This document shows, one piece after another, positions 1-7,404 of a stretch of DNA of 64,000 nucleotides. Numbering within the stretch: position 1 is the stretch's first letter; the number at the start of each line of letters is the position of its first letter. The notes under the pieces were generated by a model. It was not told the DNA's origin. It saw nothing but the letters and a program-made list of their open reading frames with translations, and searched no databases. The position numbers and the translations under genes were made by a program. The stretch is from Propionivibrio sp. (GTDB lineage: Bacteria; Pseudomonadota; Gammaproteobacteria; Burkholderiales; Rhodocyclaceae): positions 1 to 64,000 of the forward strand of contig QKII01000307.1 in assembly GCA_003249625.1 (NCBI GenBank), in the 5' to 3' direction.

Positions 1-383
1 ACGAAGTATCTACGCGTCATCCTGCGGAATCGCGCCATGCTGACCGCTGATTCTTACCAGACTTGACCACCGAATCGCATCAATCTGACCGGTTTGAATC
101 GACGCTTATGGAAAGCTTTGCATAAGGGTTGGGACTCGACAGCCAGTTTTTCGAGTGCATTGCCGGAAAGCCGCCATTGACGTTTCGCTTCCCGGAAGCT
201 GCCCTTCGCGACCGAGTGCAGGCGACCCCAACCAGACAGTCAAGCCAACAGAGATTCTATGGCCGTATGCAGCGTGAAGTGGCCACTCCGCATACGGCAG
301 AGGGTGCAAAGCAGAAGTTGGTCCAATGTCTGCAATAAATCGTGAAGGTAGATTTCAGCACGCTTGTAATGCAAGCGAAAGGA
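1..383. other. Gene-poor stretch with inverted repeats
   Basis: I see no convincing gene here; open frames are short and lack recognisable protein patterns. The stretch holds a nested palindrome (262-298, listed separately) and a small perfect hairpin at 361-377 (arms CGCTTG and CAAGCG, 5-base loop) just downstream of the stop codon of the minus-strand gene that ends at 384. That hairpin has no T-run after it, so it is at best a weak terminator. Confidence 0.5.
262..298. repeat. Nested palindrome: 9-bp inverted repeat around a 10-bp palindrome
   Basis: Perfect 9-bp arms, GCCGTATGC (262-270) and GCATACGGC (290-298), are separated by 19 bases. Inside the spacer lies a second, loopless palindrome, AGTGGCCACT (278-287). 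Such nesting could be a protein-binding or recombination site, the end of a decayed mobile element, or an RNA structure. No transposase or integrase is adjacent, so function is not assigned. Confidence 0.6.
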
Positions 384-1265
384 TTATCCGTTACCAAATT
401 CGGCCTCTGGAATCCCTTGCGTTTCTACATCGATTGCGAGAATAGAGCCAGCTAGTGGCTCTGTGGCAAGTTGCTCTTCGGAAAGGAATTTGCGTGCTGT
501 TGTTATATAAAGCGTTTGCAGATCCTTTCCTCCAAAACATAGACAGGTTGGATTGGTCACCGGCAGCTTAATTGTGCGGTCTAGTTGACCGTCGGGCGAG
601 TAGCGGACAATCCTTCCTCCAGCAAAAATGGCATTCCAGAGGAACCCTTCCGCGTCTACGCAAGCACCATCAGGCCTTTCCTTTGCTGCAGTGTAATCGA
701 CGAAGACCCGGCGTTCGCCTAGACGTCCTGTTTCGACATCTAGATCAAAAGCCCAAGTAATGAAACGGCGCGTATCGGAAAAATATAGAGTCTTGTTGTC
801 TGGTGAAAGGGCGATGGTGTTGGATACGATGACGTCACCAAACTGACGTTCTACCCGACCGTCCGGATCAACTCTGTAGAGTGAACCACTGGGTCGTGAC
901 AGCATGTTGTCCATGCTGCCAACCCAAAACCTTCCACGAGCATCGCAACGACCGTCATTTAGTCGCGTATCTAGTTCCGGTTTCTCAATCTCTGCGAAAG
1001 GTTGGAGTTCCCCGTTCGTTGGGTCGAAACAGCAAAGTGATCCGTCTAACGCGATCAGGAGTCCGCCGCCTCGCCGGAGTGCAAGCGATCCAGTAAACCT
1101 GCCTTCAAAACCATATTCAACATGCGTTTCGGCGTATGGTTTCAGACTGTGCAGTTTGCAAGCATCGATATCGAGCCACCAAAGTGTCTGTGTCGAAGCG
1201 CACCAGAGAGGTGTTTCTCCGAGAATGTTACGTGCTGCGAACGCGCATTGAATTTGCGGATTCAT
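384..1265 (-). CDS. SMP-30/gluconolactonase/LRE family protein
   Basis: A 293-residue protein of the SMP-30/regucalcin beta-propeller family, whose members are metal-dependent lactonases acting on sugar-acid lactones. The expected metal-site segments are visible in order: a Glu near residue 17 (GETPLW), RLNDGRCDARGRFWVGS near 100-118, SNTIALSPD near 148, and RPDGACVD near 195. There is no signal peptide, so it is probably cytoplasmic. Its ATG overlaps the TGA of the TRAP-type binding protein gene upstream (ATGA), so the two are translationally coupled. The pairing suggests uptake of a sugar acid or related lactone followed by hydrolysis, but the substrate cannot be read from the sequence. Base composition is visibly less GC-rich than in the core genes of the window. 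Confidence 0.85.
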   Translation of the reverse strand: MNPQIQCAFAARNILGETPLWCASTQTLWWLDIDACKLHSLKPYAETHVEYGFEGRFTGSLALRRGGGLLIALDGSLCCFDPTNGELQPFAEIEKPELDTRLNDGRCDARGRFWVGSMDNMLSRPSGSLYRVDPDGRVERQFGDVIVSNTIALSPDNKTLYFSDTRRFITWAFDLDVETGRLGERRVFVDYTAAKERPDGACVDAEGFLWNAIFAGGRIVRYSPDGQLDRTIKLPVTNPTCLCFGGKDLQTLYITTARKFLSEEQLATEPLAGSILAIDVETQGIPEAEFGNG

Positions 1266-2272
1266 TTTGCAGCAGTTCCCCTGAGTTTTTCTATCGATTC
1301 AAATAGATACTTGACCGCAAGAGAATCCGCTCCTTGTGTGTACTTCTGTATTATCGGCTTTGCGGCATCCTTGATACGAGAAAGTTCGTCTTTACTGATC
1401 TCGTTGATTTTCATTATGGTCTTTAGCTTCTTCTCCAGGATTTCGCGCTCCTTAACGGCAGCTTCTCGCCACACTGGAACTGCTTCGTTAGCCGCCTCCT
1501 GAATCAGCTTCCGTTCATCGTCGTTGAGCTTGTCCCAAGTGCGCTTAGAGAAAACAGCGGTACCCACAAAATATACGTGCCTAGTAAGAGTCAAGTATTG
1601 CTGTACTTCGTAGAGCTTGGCTGATTCAATCGCCGCATAGGGATTTTCTTGCCCATCTACGGTTTTCTGCTCCAGCGCAGTATAAAGCTCGCCAAACGGC
1701 ATCGGCACTGGATTGGCACCTAGAGCACTCCAGAAGTCGACATAAACCGGCGACTGTAGAACTCGCATCTTGAGTCCCTTGATGTCTTCAATTTTGGTGA
1801 TTGGGCGACGACTATTGGTTAGGTTACGGTAATCGACCCCCCAATAGCCCAATCCGATCAAATCTTTCTCCGCTAAAAGTTCTGTCAACCGACGACCGAA
1901 TGGGCCGCTCAAGACTTCAATAGCTTCCTTTTCGTTATCAAAAAGATAAGGTAAGTCAAAAAGGCCAAATTCCTTAACAAGGGAAATCAGTAGTCCGGCA
2001 CTTAAACCGGTTGCTTCAATCGTTCCGCCACGTAAAGCCGATAAGGTTTGTACTTCGCCTCCTAGTACTCCATTAGGGAAGACTTTAATCGTAATCTTTC
2101 CGTTGCTCTTTTTTGCAACCAAGTCTGCAAACGCCTGCGACCCAACACCTAAGTAGCTATCTGCCGTTGTGGTAATCGACATCCGAAACTTGTGCTGCCG
2201 AATTTCTGCCGATGGGGCCGATGAAATCGTAGTAAGTCCCGCAAAAAGCACCGCAATCAATGAAAATCTCAT
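1262..2272 (-). CDS. TRAP transporter substrate-binding protein, DctP family
   Basis: Periplasmic solute-binding protein of a tripartite ATP-independent (TRAP) transporter, about 336 residues. It has an N-terminal signal peptide (MRFSLIAVLFAGLTTISSAPSA) and the family signature: GLKMRVLQSP, then GANPVPMPFGELYTALEQ and VDGQENP. I chose the ATG at 2272, which follows a GAGGAAG ribosome-binding site; an in-frame GTG lies 12 bases upstream. The gene is coupled by overlap to the SMP-30-like enzyme and divergent from a LysR regulator that probably controls it. The membrane subunits DctQ and DctM, needed for transport, are not in this window. They may lie elsewhere or be missing. The ligand is likely an organic or sugar acid (family knowledge). 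Confidence 0.88.
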   Translation of the reverse strand: MRFSLIAVLFAGLTTISSAPSAEIRQHKFRMSITTTADSYLGVGSQAFADLVAKKSNGKITIKVFPNGVLGGEVQTLSALRGGTIEATGLSAGLLISLVKEFGLFDLPYLFDNEKEAIEVLSGPFGRRLTELLAEKDLIGLGYWGVDYRNLTNSRRPITKIEDIKGLKMRVLQSPVYVDFWSALGANPVPMPFGELYTALEQKTVDGQENPYAAIESAKLYEVQQYLTLTRHVYFVGTAVFSKRTWDKLNDDERKLIQEAANEAVPVWREAAVKEREILEKKLKTIMKINEISKDELSRIKDAAKPIIQKYTQGADSLAVKYLFESIEKLRGTAAK

Positions 2273-2284
2273 GATCTTCCTCAC

Positions 2285-2648
2285 CTTGATGTTGTAAATA
2301 TGAATTCCTCTGAGGCGTTGAAACCACTACCCACACAGGAGGATTGAACGGGTAGATTAGGATCAACAGATGTCCTTGTAAAACGAAAAAAAAAGGCATC
2401 AAGCATGACTAATTGGTTATGTCGATTGCCCAGAGACATCTCCGGCGATACATTTGTTTTTTTTGGAAAGGAAGGCACTGCACAAGCCACTGGTTAGCGT
2501 TGAAAAAGTAACGATATTAAGGCGAGTAAGGAATATTGGATCGGATCGCGAAGAAGTCTTCGTGGTCAGTATTTCAGAAACGAGAATTGCTGCTCAAGTT
2601 CTGCCTACACGGAATTATGGGTGGTACCTTTAACCGTTTAGTTAAGTT
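2285..2648. promoter_or_regulatory. Divergent control region between TRAP binding protein and LysR genes
   Basis: This 364-base intergenic region should carry both promoters and the LysR binding sites. Two dyads are visible: TTAAC (2630-2634) and GTTAA (2641-2645) with a 6-base spacer, right before the lysR ATG, and CTACCC (2327-2332) with GGGTAG (2350-2355). Neither exactly fits the T-N11-A LysR box, so operator assignment is tentative. A run of nine A's lies near 2390. Confidence 0.45.
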
Positions 2649-3590
2649 ATGAAATGTAATTCCGGCATGGAAAAGAGAGCTTCGGTAGGCCTACGACACT
2701 TCCGTGTTCTGCTCGAAATCGTCCGATTGGGGAGCCTTACCAAAGCAGCACATTCTTTAAATATCACTCAGTCGGCGATTTCCAAGGCGTTACGCGAATT
2801 GGAAAGTCAACTTGATGTTAGTCTGATCGAAAGAGGTCCCAAAGGAGTACGTCTTACCAGCGTGGGTGAAGATTTCTACAAGAGTGCGGCTCAGTGCTTG
2901 GCAGATTTTTCCAAGACCATTGATGTGGCAAGGAACGGGGTGAGGCATCGAGATGTTCTGCGAATAGGAGGCCAACCAACGACTTCTGGCTCTCTTTTGC
3001 CCAAGGCAATCCATCAGTTCTGCGAAGAACACAATGATGTTACGGTCCAATTGTTTTCGGGAACCTATGAATATCAAATTAGCCAGATGAGAATTGGCGC
3101 CATCGAGATGTTTGTAGGGCCGTTGACGAATCGCGACACGATGGGATTGTCGTTCGAAAAACTTTATGACGAGGATGTTGTATTGGCTTGCCGGCCCGAA
3201 CATCCGTTAGCACTGCTTCGCGAATTCTCGCTTGAACGCATTGCAGAGTTTGAAATTCTAGTTCCCCCTATCAACACGATAACTCGTGACAAAGTCAATG
3301 ATTTCTTTCTTGCTGCAGGAGTTAGATTGCCTGAGCCAAGAATAGAATCGCTATGCATGGTCTTCAATCGCACCTTCGCGCTTGATCATGATGCATTGTG
3401 GTTTTCGCCACGGGGTACTGTGTCTCAAGATATTAAGAAAGGGGTTCTTGTCGAACTTCATTTCAGTAATCAACAATGGTGGACCGCGCCGATCGGTATT
3501 ACGACACAAACAACGCAGCCGCTTTCAAACGCGGGACTGGCATTTGTGGAAATATTGCGCAAGCTAAGCGTAGCCGAACAGCCACAATAA
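2649..3590 (+). CDS. LysR family transcriptional regulator
   Basis: A 313-residue LysR-type regulator. The winged helix-turn-helix is at about residues 12-75: LRHFRVLLEIVRLGSLTKAA, then LNITQSAISKALRELESQL, then LIERGPKGVRLTSVGEDFY. The remainder is the two-lobed effector-binding domain (for example LRIGGQPTTSGSLLPKAIHQ). This length is normal for the family. Its divergent placement next to the TRAP binding protein and SMP-30-like genes is the classic arrangement for a LysR activator of the neighbouring operon, with the transported compound as likely co-inducer (inference). Translation could also start at the internal ATG at 2667. Confidence 0.9.
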   Translation: MKCNSGMEKRASVGLRHFRVLLEIVRLGSLTKAAHSLNITQSAISKALRELESQLDVSLIERGPKGVRLTSVGEDFYKSAAQCLADFSKTIDVARNGVRHRDVLRIGGQPTTSGSLLPKAIHQFCEEHNDVTVQLFSGTYEYQISQMRIGAIEMFVGPLTNRDTMGLSFEKLYDEDVVLACRPEHPLALLREFSLERIAEFEILVPPINTITRDKVNDFFLAAGVRLPEPRIESLCMVFNRTFALDHDALWFSPRGTVSQDIKKGVLVELHFSNQQWWTAPIGITTQTTQPLSNAGLAFVEILRKLSVAEQPQ

Positions 3591-3594
3591 AGTA

Positions 3595-3774
3595 GCAAGG
3601 CTTCTTGCAAGCTTATCTCTTTCAAAATTGGCAACGTTTTGCCGAACCCGTCAGGTTCACAGAGTGAAGCAGCCTTTCAACTGCCAACTTTGGAGAGCAG
3701 ACAACCGTCTGCTCCTGGCCGACTGCCGCCTTCTTCTTGGCAAGACAAGAAGAAGCACTTCGCCTTGCAGGCGA
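3595..3774. repeat. Cluster of perfect stem-loops in the lysR / response-regulator gap
   Basis: The 244-base gap 3591-3834 holds no gene but contains several perfect hairpins in a row: GCAAG/CTTGC (3595-3608), GGCAA/TTGCC (3630-3643), GAACC/GGTTC (3644-3658), GAGCAGAC/GTCTGCTC with a 4-base loop (3695-3714), CTTCTTCTTG/CAAGAAGAAG with a 6-base loop (3730-3755), and TTCGCC/GGCGAA (3759-3774). The 5-bp ones could be chance, but the 8-, 10- and 6-bp stems lie side by side. None ends in a T-run. It could be a structured 3' UTR, a small RNA or a recombination remnant. Confidence 0.6.
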
Positions 3775-3834
3775 AACAATGCGTCTCAGCGAGCGCCCAC
3801 GCCATGTCCCGGTGGCGGGCTGAGTTTTTCAGGA

Positions 3835-4452
3835 TCAATCAAGCGCGCTCGGATCGGCCGCCAGCTCGGCGGCGGAAGAGATACCCATCTTTTCCATCAC
3901 GTGCTGGCGGTGAATATGCACTGTCTTTTCGCTGATCGACAACGCCGCGGCGATCACCTTGTTCGGCTCGCCAAGCGCGACAAGGCGGGCAACCTCGCCC
4001 TCGCGGGAAGAAAGCGTCTGCAAGCGCCGGCGAACGCCGTCGCGGCGTCCGGCATCGGCGAGCATCTCGGCGCTGCGACGAACGGCTGTGGCAACGGCAT
4101 CCAGCAGCACCTGGTCCCGGAACGGCTTTTCAATGAAATCCGCCGCTCCCGATTTCATCGCCTGGACAACCATCGATACGTCGGCGTGTCCGGTGAGGAA
4201 AACGATCGGCAAGGCGATCCCGCGTTCATCCAGGACCTGCTGCAGTTCCAGCCCGCTCATCGACGGCATGCGGATGTCGAGCAGCAGACAGGACGGCGTT
4301 TCGGGCGACGTCAGCACATCGAGAAATTCCTCGGCCGAGGCGTATAGGCGTACATTCCAGCCGACGGAGTCGAGCAGGAAGCGCAGTGCGCGGCGTAGCG
4401 CGGCATCATCGTCCACGACATGGACAATGCAGTCTTCAGGCTGATGATTCAT
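3835..4452 (-). CDS. FixJ/TtrR-type two-component response regulator
   Basis: A 205-residue response regulator: receiver domain (about 8-122) with acidic residues in VHVVDDDAALR and phospho-acceptor Asp59 in CLLLDIRMPSMSG, switch Thr in FLTGHADVS and conserved Lys in DFIEKPF. It is followed by a LuxR/FixJ helix-turn-helix (LSSREGEVARLVALGEPNKV, SEKTVHIHRQHVMEKMGI). An upstream extension of the frame runs deep inside the kinase gene; I chose the ATG at 4452 because the protein then begins right before the receiver domain and overlaps the kinase by only 17 bases. It is the partner of the kinase encoded immediately upstream. Target genes are unknown. Confidence 0.92.
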   Translation of the reverse strand: MNHQPEDCIVHVVDDDAALRRALRFLLDSVGWNVRLYASAEEFLDVLTSPETPSCLLLDIRMPSMSGLELQQVLDERGIALPIVFLTGHADVSMVVQAMKSGAADFIEKPFRDQVLLDAVATAVRRSAEMLADAGRRDGVRRRLQTLSSREGEVARLVALGEPNKVIAAALSISEKTVHIHRQHVMEKMGISSAAELAADPSALD

Positions 4453-6244
4453 GGCATGGCAACTGGAAAGAAAAACACATTCCGACGCCGTCTTCATTCG
4501 CGTCGGCCCACAGGCGTCCGCCATGCGCCTCGATGATGCTTCGGCAAATAGGCAAACCCAGTCCAAGGCCGTCGGGCTTGGTGGTGAAGAACGGTTCGAA
4601 CAGATGCATGCGCTGCGCGGCGTCGAGTCCCGCGCCAAGATCGATAACGTGGACGACGAGACGATTGTCGGCACCCGTCAGGCGTACACGAATGACCTGC
4701 CGGTCGTCGGGCAGGCCGCGTGCCGCGTCGATCGCGTTCTTGATCAAATTGAGCAACACCTGCTGGATTTGCAGTCCGTCACAAAGGACGCGGCATTCCA
4801 GGCCCGCTTCGCGCTCGACGGCGATCTTGGGGCAACTGATCAGCATGCCGGCCACCATCCGCCGCGCCTCTTCAATCAGTAGGAACAGGTCGACCGGTTC
4901 GCGCACAGCCACCCGCTTGCGCGCGAAATGACGGATGCGCTGCACCACGCCTCCGGCACGCTCGGCCTCGCTGGCGATCTCGCCGCATGCTTCGCGCAAC
5001 GCGTCCGGCGTGAGCGTTCCAGCCGCATCCCGACGTAGCAGGCTGTTGGCGTAGGTGCCGATGCTCGTCAGCGGCTGATTGATCTCGTGGGCGAGGCTCC
5101 CCGAGAGTTCGCCAAGAATCGACAAGCGGGAGAGATGTTCCATTCTTTCCTGATTGTCACGCACCCGACGCTCGGCGGCATCGCGTGCGGCCAGCGAATC
5201 GTTCAACTCGCGCGTACGCTGATGCACCAGGTGTTCGACCCGGACCGTGTGCACGATCCATACGGCCAGGAGTGCCAGCAGTCCCAGCAGCCACGGCCAG
5301 AAGCGGCGCGCCATTCCTTCCGGCGTGATATCGCGCAGATAGGCGTACGGCCCGACGCGCAGATCGCGGTACAGGTCGAGTACCTGCTGGTAGTCTGACG
5401 GCACCGACCAGCTCACCCGGTCCTGGCCTTCGGGCATGGCCAGGAGAACGCGGGCCAGCGACTTGGCAAGCTGCGAATCGAGGTGCCGTGTCACGGCGAT
5501 CGGCCAGTCGGGATAGAGCGGCGACGACAGCGCGCAGTCGAAGCCATCCACATATCGGGGGGAAAGCACGCGAAACTCTTCCATCCTGATCAGTCCCTCG
5601 CGGGCCATTTGCTCGGGCAGGCAGGCGCGCACGATACCCGCATCGACCTCCCGCCCTATCACAGCCTCGACGATCCGTGTCATGGGTAGCCCGAGAAAGC
5701 GCGTTTCCCGCACCGCCGATTCCGGATCGACCCCGTCGCGCAACATCTCGCGCGCCGCGATGAGATAACCACCGAACGCCTCCGGAGCCACGGCGGCAAT
5801 GCTTCGTCCGGCCAGATCCCGCAATTTGACGAGTTCGGTACGCTCGGCACGCGCCAGCACCACGGAACCGAGGGCCTGCCCGCTGCGCGCGGCGTGAGGC
5901 GACTGCAGCGTGGCGATCCGGCTGAGACCGAACTGCGCTTCAAGCGTGACGTAGTAACCCGGATTGGTAATCACCAGATCGACCTGCTTCGCGGCAATCG
6001 CCTCACGCAAACCGTCAGCGTCGTAGTTGTGCAGGTGAAAGCCATGGCCCGGGAGTTCCCGGTTCAGGTGGTCGATCACCGGTGACCAGTCGGAAATCGC
6101 TGCCTGCTCGCCCTGGAAGGCGAACACGCCGACCGCTACGCCACTTGAATTGCCGGCATGGGCAACGATGGAAAACACCGCCAACAACAGGAAAAGCAGC
6201 GCACACACCTTTGTCCGGCGGCAAACCAGGGCCGTCGCCGCCAT
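4436..6244 (-). CDS. Sensor histidine kinase with PhnD-like periplasmic sensor domain (TtrS-like)
   Basis: An inner-membrane kinase of about 602 residues. It has a signal peptide or first membrane helix (VCALLFLLLAVFSIVAHA), then a periplasmic PhnD-like binding domain (about 35-300, with VDLVITNPGYYVTLEAQFG), a membrane helix (about 315-335, WPWLLGLLALLAVWIVHTV), a coiled linker, an H-box with His386 (GELSGSLAHEINQPLTSIG), and the ATPase with an N-box (LLNLIKNAIDAA) and G-boxes (DLGAGLD, GLGLGLPI). The architecture matches TtrS, the tetrathionate sensor, and its FixJ-type partner follows. No tetrathionate reductase genes are nearby, so the ligand may differ. I prefer the ATG at 6244 over a TTG 27 bases upstream that lies inside the previous gene. 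Confidence 0.9.
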   Translation of the reverse strand: MAATALVCRRTKVCALLFLLLAVFSIVAHAGNSSGVAVGVFAFQGEQAAISDWSPVIDHLNRELPGHGFHLHNYDADGLREAIAAKQVDLVITNPGYYVTLEAQFGLSRIATLQSPHAARSGQALGSVVLARAERTELVKLRDLAGRSIAAVAPEAFGGYLIAAREMLRDGVDPESAVRETRFLGLPMTRIVEAVIGREVDAGIVRACLPEQMAREGLIRMEEFRVLSPRYVDGFDCALSSPLYPDWPIAVTRHLDSQLAKSLARVLLAMPEGQDRVSWSVPSDYQQVLDLYRDLRVGPYAYLRDITPEGMARRFWPWLLGLLALLAVWIVHTVRVEHLVHQRTRELNDSLAARDAAERRVRDNQERMEHLSRLSILGELSGSLAHEINQPLTSIGTYANSLLRRDAAGTLTPDALREACGEIASEAERAGGVVQRIRHFARKRVAVREPVDLFLLIEEARRMVAGMLISCPKIAVEREAGLECRVLCDGLQIQQVLLNLIKNAIDAARGLPDDRQVIRVRLTGADNRLVVHVIDLGAGLDAAQRMHLFEPFFTTKPDGLGLGLPICRSIIEAHGGRLWADANEDGVGMCFSFQLPCHESSA

Positions 6245-6249
6245 TGCGT

Positions 6250-7404
6250 TCAGGCGTGCCCCAGGCGCCAAAGTGAAGTCACCTCGGCCGCTCGCGCCGC
6301 GTGCAGCGGATCGTCGGGATCGAATGCCTTGGCATGCGTCGGCCGCGCGTCGATTCGGCCAAGCACCTTCAGCCCGGACTGTTCAATCCACCCCAGCAAG
6401 GTTTCGCGCGAGCGCAGTTTCAGGTGTTCCGCAAGGTCAGAGAGAATCAGCCATCCCTCGCCGGCGGGCTCAAGATGTGCCACCAATCCAGCGAGAAAGC
6501 CGCGCAACATGCGGCTATCCGGGTCGTAAACGGCATATTCCAGCGCCGAACTCGGTTTGCCGGGCACCCACGGCGGATTGCATACGATCAGAGGCGCATG
6601 CCCGACTGGAAACAGGTCGGCCTGCTGCACTTCCACTTGAGCAGCAAGCCCCAGGCGTTCAACGTTCTCGCGTGCGCATGCCAGCGCGCGCGCATCCTGA
6701 TCGGTCGCCACCACGCGTTTGATTCCGCGCTTCGCCAGGACGGCTGCCAGAACGCCAGTACCGGCACCGATATCGAACGCCAGGCTGTTGGCTGACAGTG
6801 CGGCCGGCAGGGGCGCATCACCGACAAGCGCCACGTATTCGCCGCGCACTGGCGAAAACACCCCGTAGTGCGGATGAATACGTGCGCCCAATGCAGGAAC
6901 AGGTACGCCTTTTTTGCGCCATTCATACGCCCCAACGAGACCGAGCAGTTCGCGCAGGGAAGCCACGTAGGGCGCATCCGCGGCGCCGTAGACCATTTCA
7001 CATGCTTCACGCATATCCGGCGCTCGCCGCAGCGGAATGACGTGCCCGACGTCGACCGGAATCAGCAGCATCCCGAGCAGCCGGGACCGCTGTGCCTGCG
7101 CCATGCGCTTGCGGTGAAAGGCTTCAGGGTATTCCACGGCTGGTTTGCCGCCGGAACGTGGCTTTCTGTCCGCGCGCCGAGCCATGGCCTGCAAAAGCTG
7201 GCGGGCATTCTGGAAGTCGCCGCGCCACAACAGTGCCGTTCCCTCGCAGGCCAACCGGTAGGCTGCATCGGCGGTCAGCGTGTCGTCAGCCACCACAACG
7301 CGGCGCGGCGGCAGCACTCCAGCTTCCGAACGCCACAGCGCCGAGCGCGAGGCATCTCCTTCCTGCCATGCGAGCAGCACGGTGGGTGTTTCAATATTCG
7401 TCAT
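6250..7404 (-). CDS. Class I SAM-dependent methyltransferase (RsmC/HemK-like fold)
   Basis: A 384-residue protein with a C-terminal Rossmann-type methyltransferase domain: the SAM-binding loop DIGAGTG (211-217), the acidic end of strand 2 (VVATDQDARALACARENVER), and the catalytic NPPW (276-279) typical of N-methylation of nucleic acid bases or glutamine. The N-terminal ~190 residues look like a separate substrate-recognition region. It is likely an RNA, DNA or protein amino-methyltransferase, but the target cannot be told. It lies between the cyclase and kinase genes: its ATG overlaps the TAA of the cyclase gene by one base (TAATG), and it ends 5 bases before the kinase start. So it is probably co-transcribed with the signalling genes, an odd operon partner. 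Confidence 0.82.
   Translation of the reverse strand: MTNIETPTVLLAWQEGDASRSALWRSEAGVLPPRRVVVADDTLTADAAYRLACEGTALLWRGDFQNARQLLQAMARRADRKPRSGGKPAVEYPEAFHRKRMAQAQRSRLLGMLLIPVDVGHVIPLRRAPDMREACEMVYGAADAPYVASLRELLGLVGAYEWRKKGVPVPALGARIHPHYGVFSPVRGEYVALVGDAPLPAALSANSLAFDIGAGTGVLAAVLAKRGIKRVVATDQDARALACARENVERLGLAAQVEVQQADLFPVGHAPLIVCNPPWVPGKPSSALEYAVYDPDSRMLRGFLAGLVAHLEPAGEGWLILSDLAEHLKLRSRETLLGWIEQSGLKVLGRIDARPTHAKAFDPDDPLHAARAAEVTSLWRLGHA

Noticed and set aside
361..377. Hairpin as a terminator for the SMP-30-like gene
   Set aside because: The stem is only 6 bp and no T-run follows on the minus strand.
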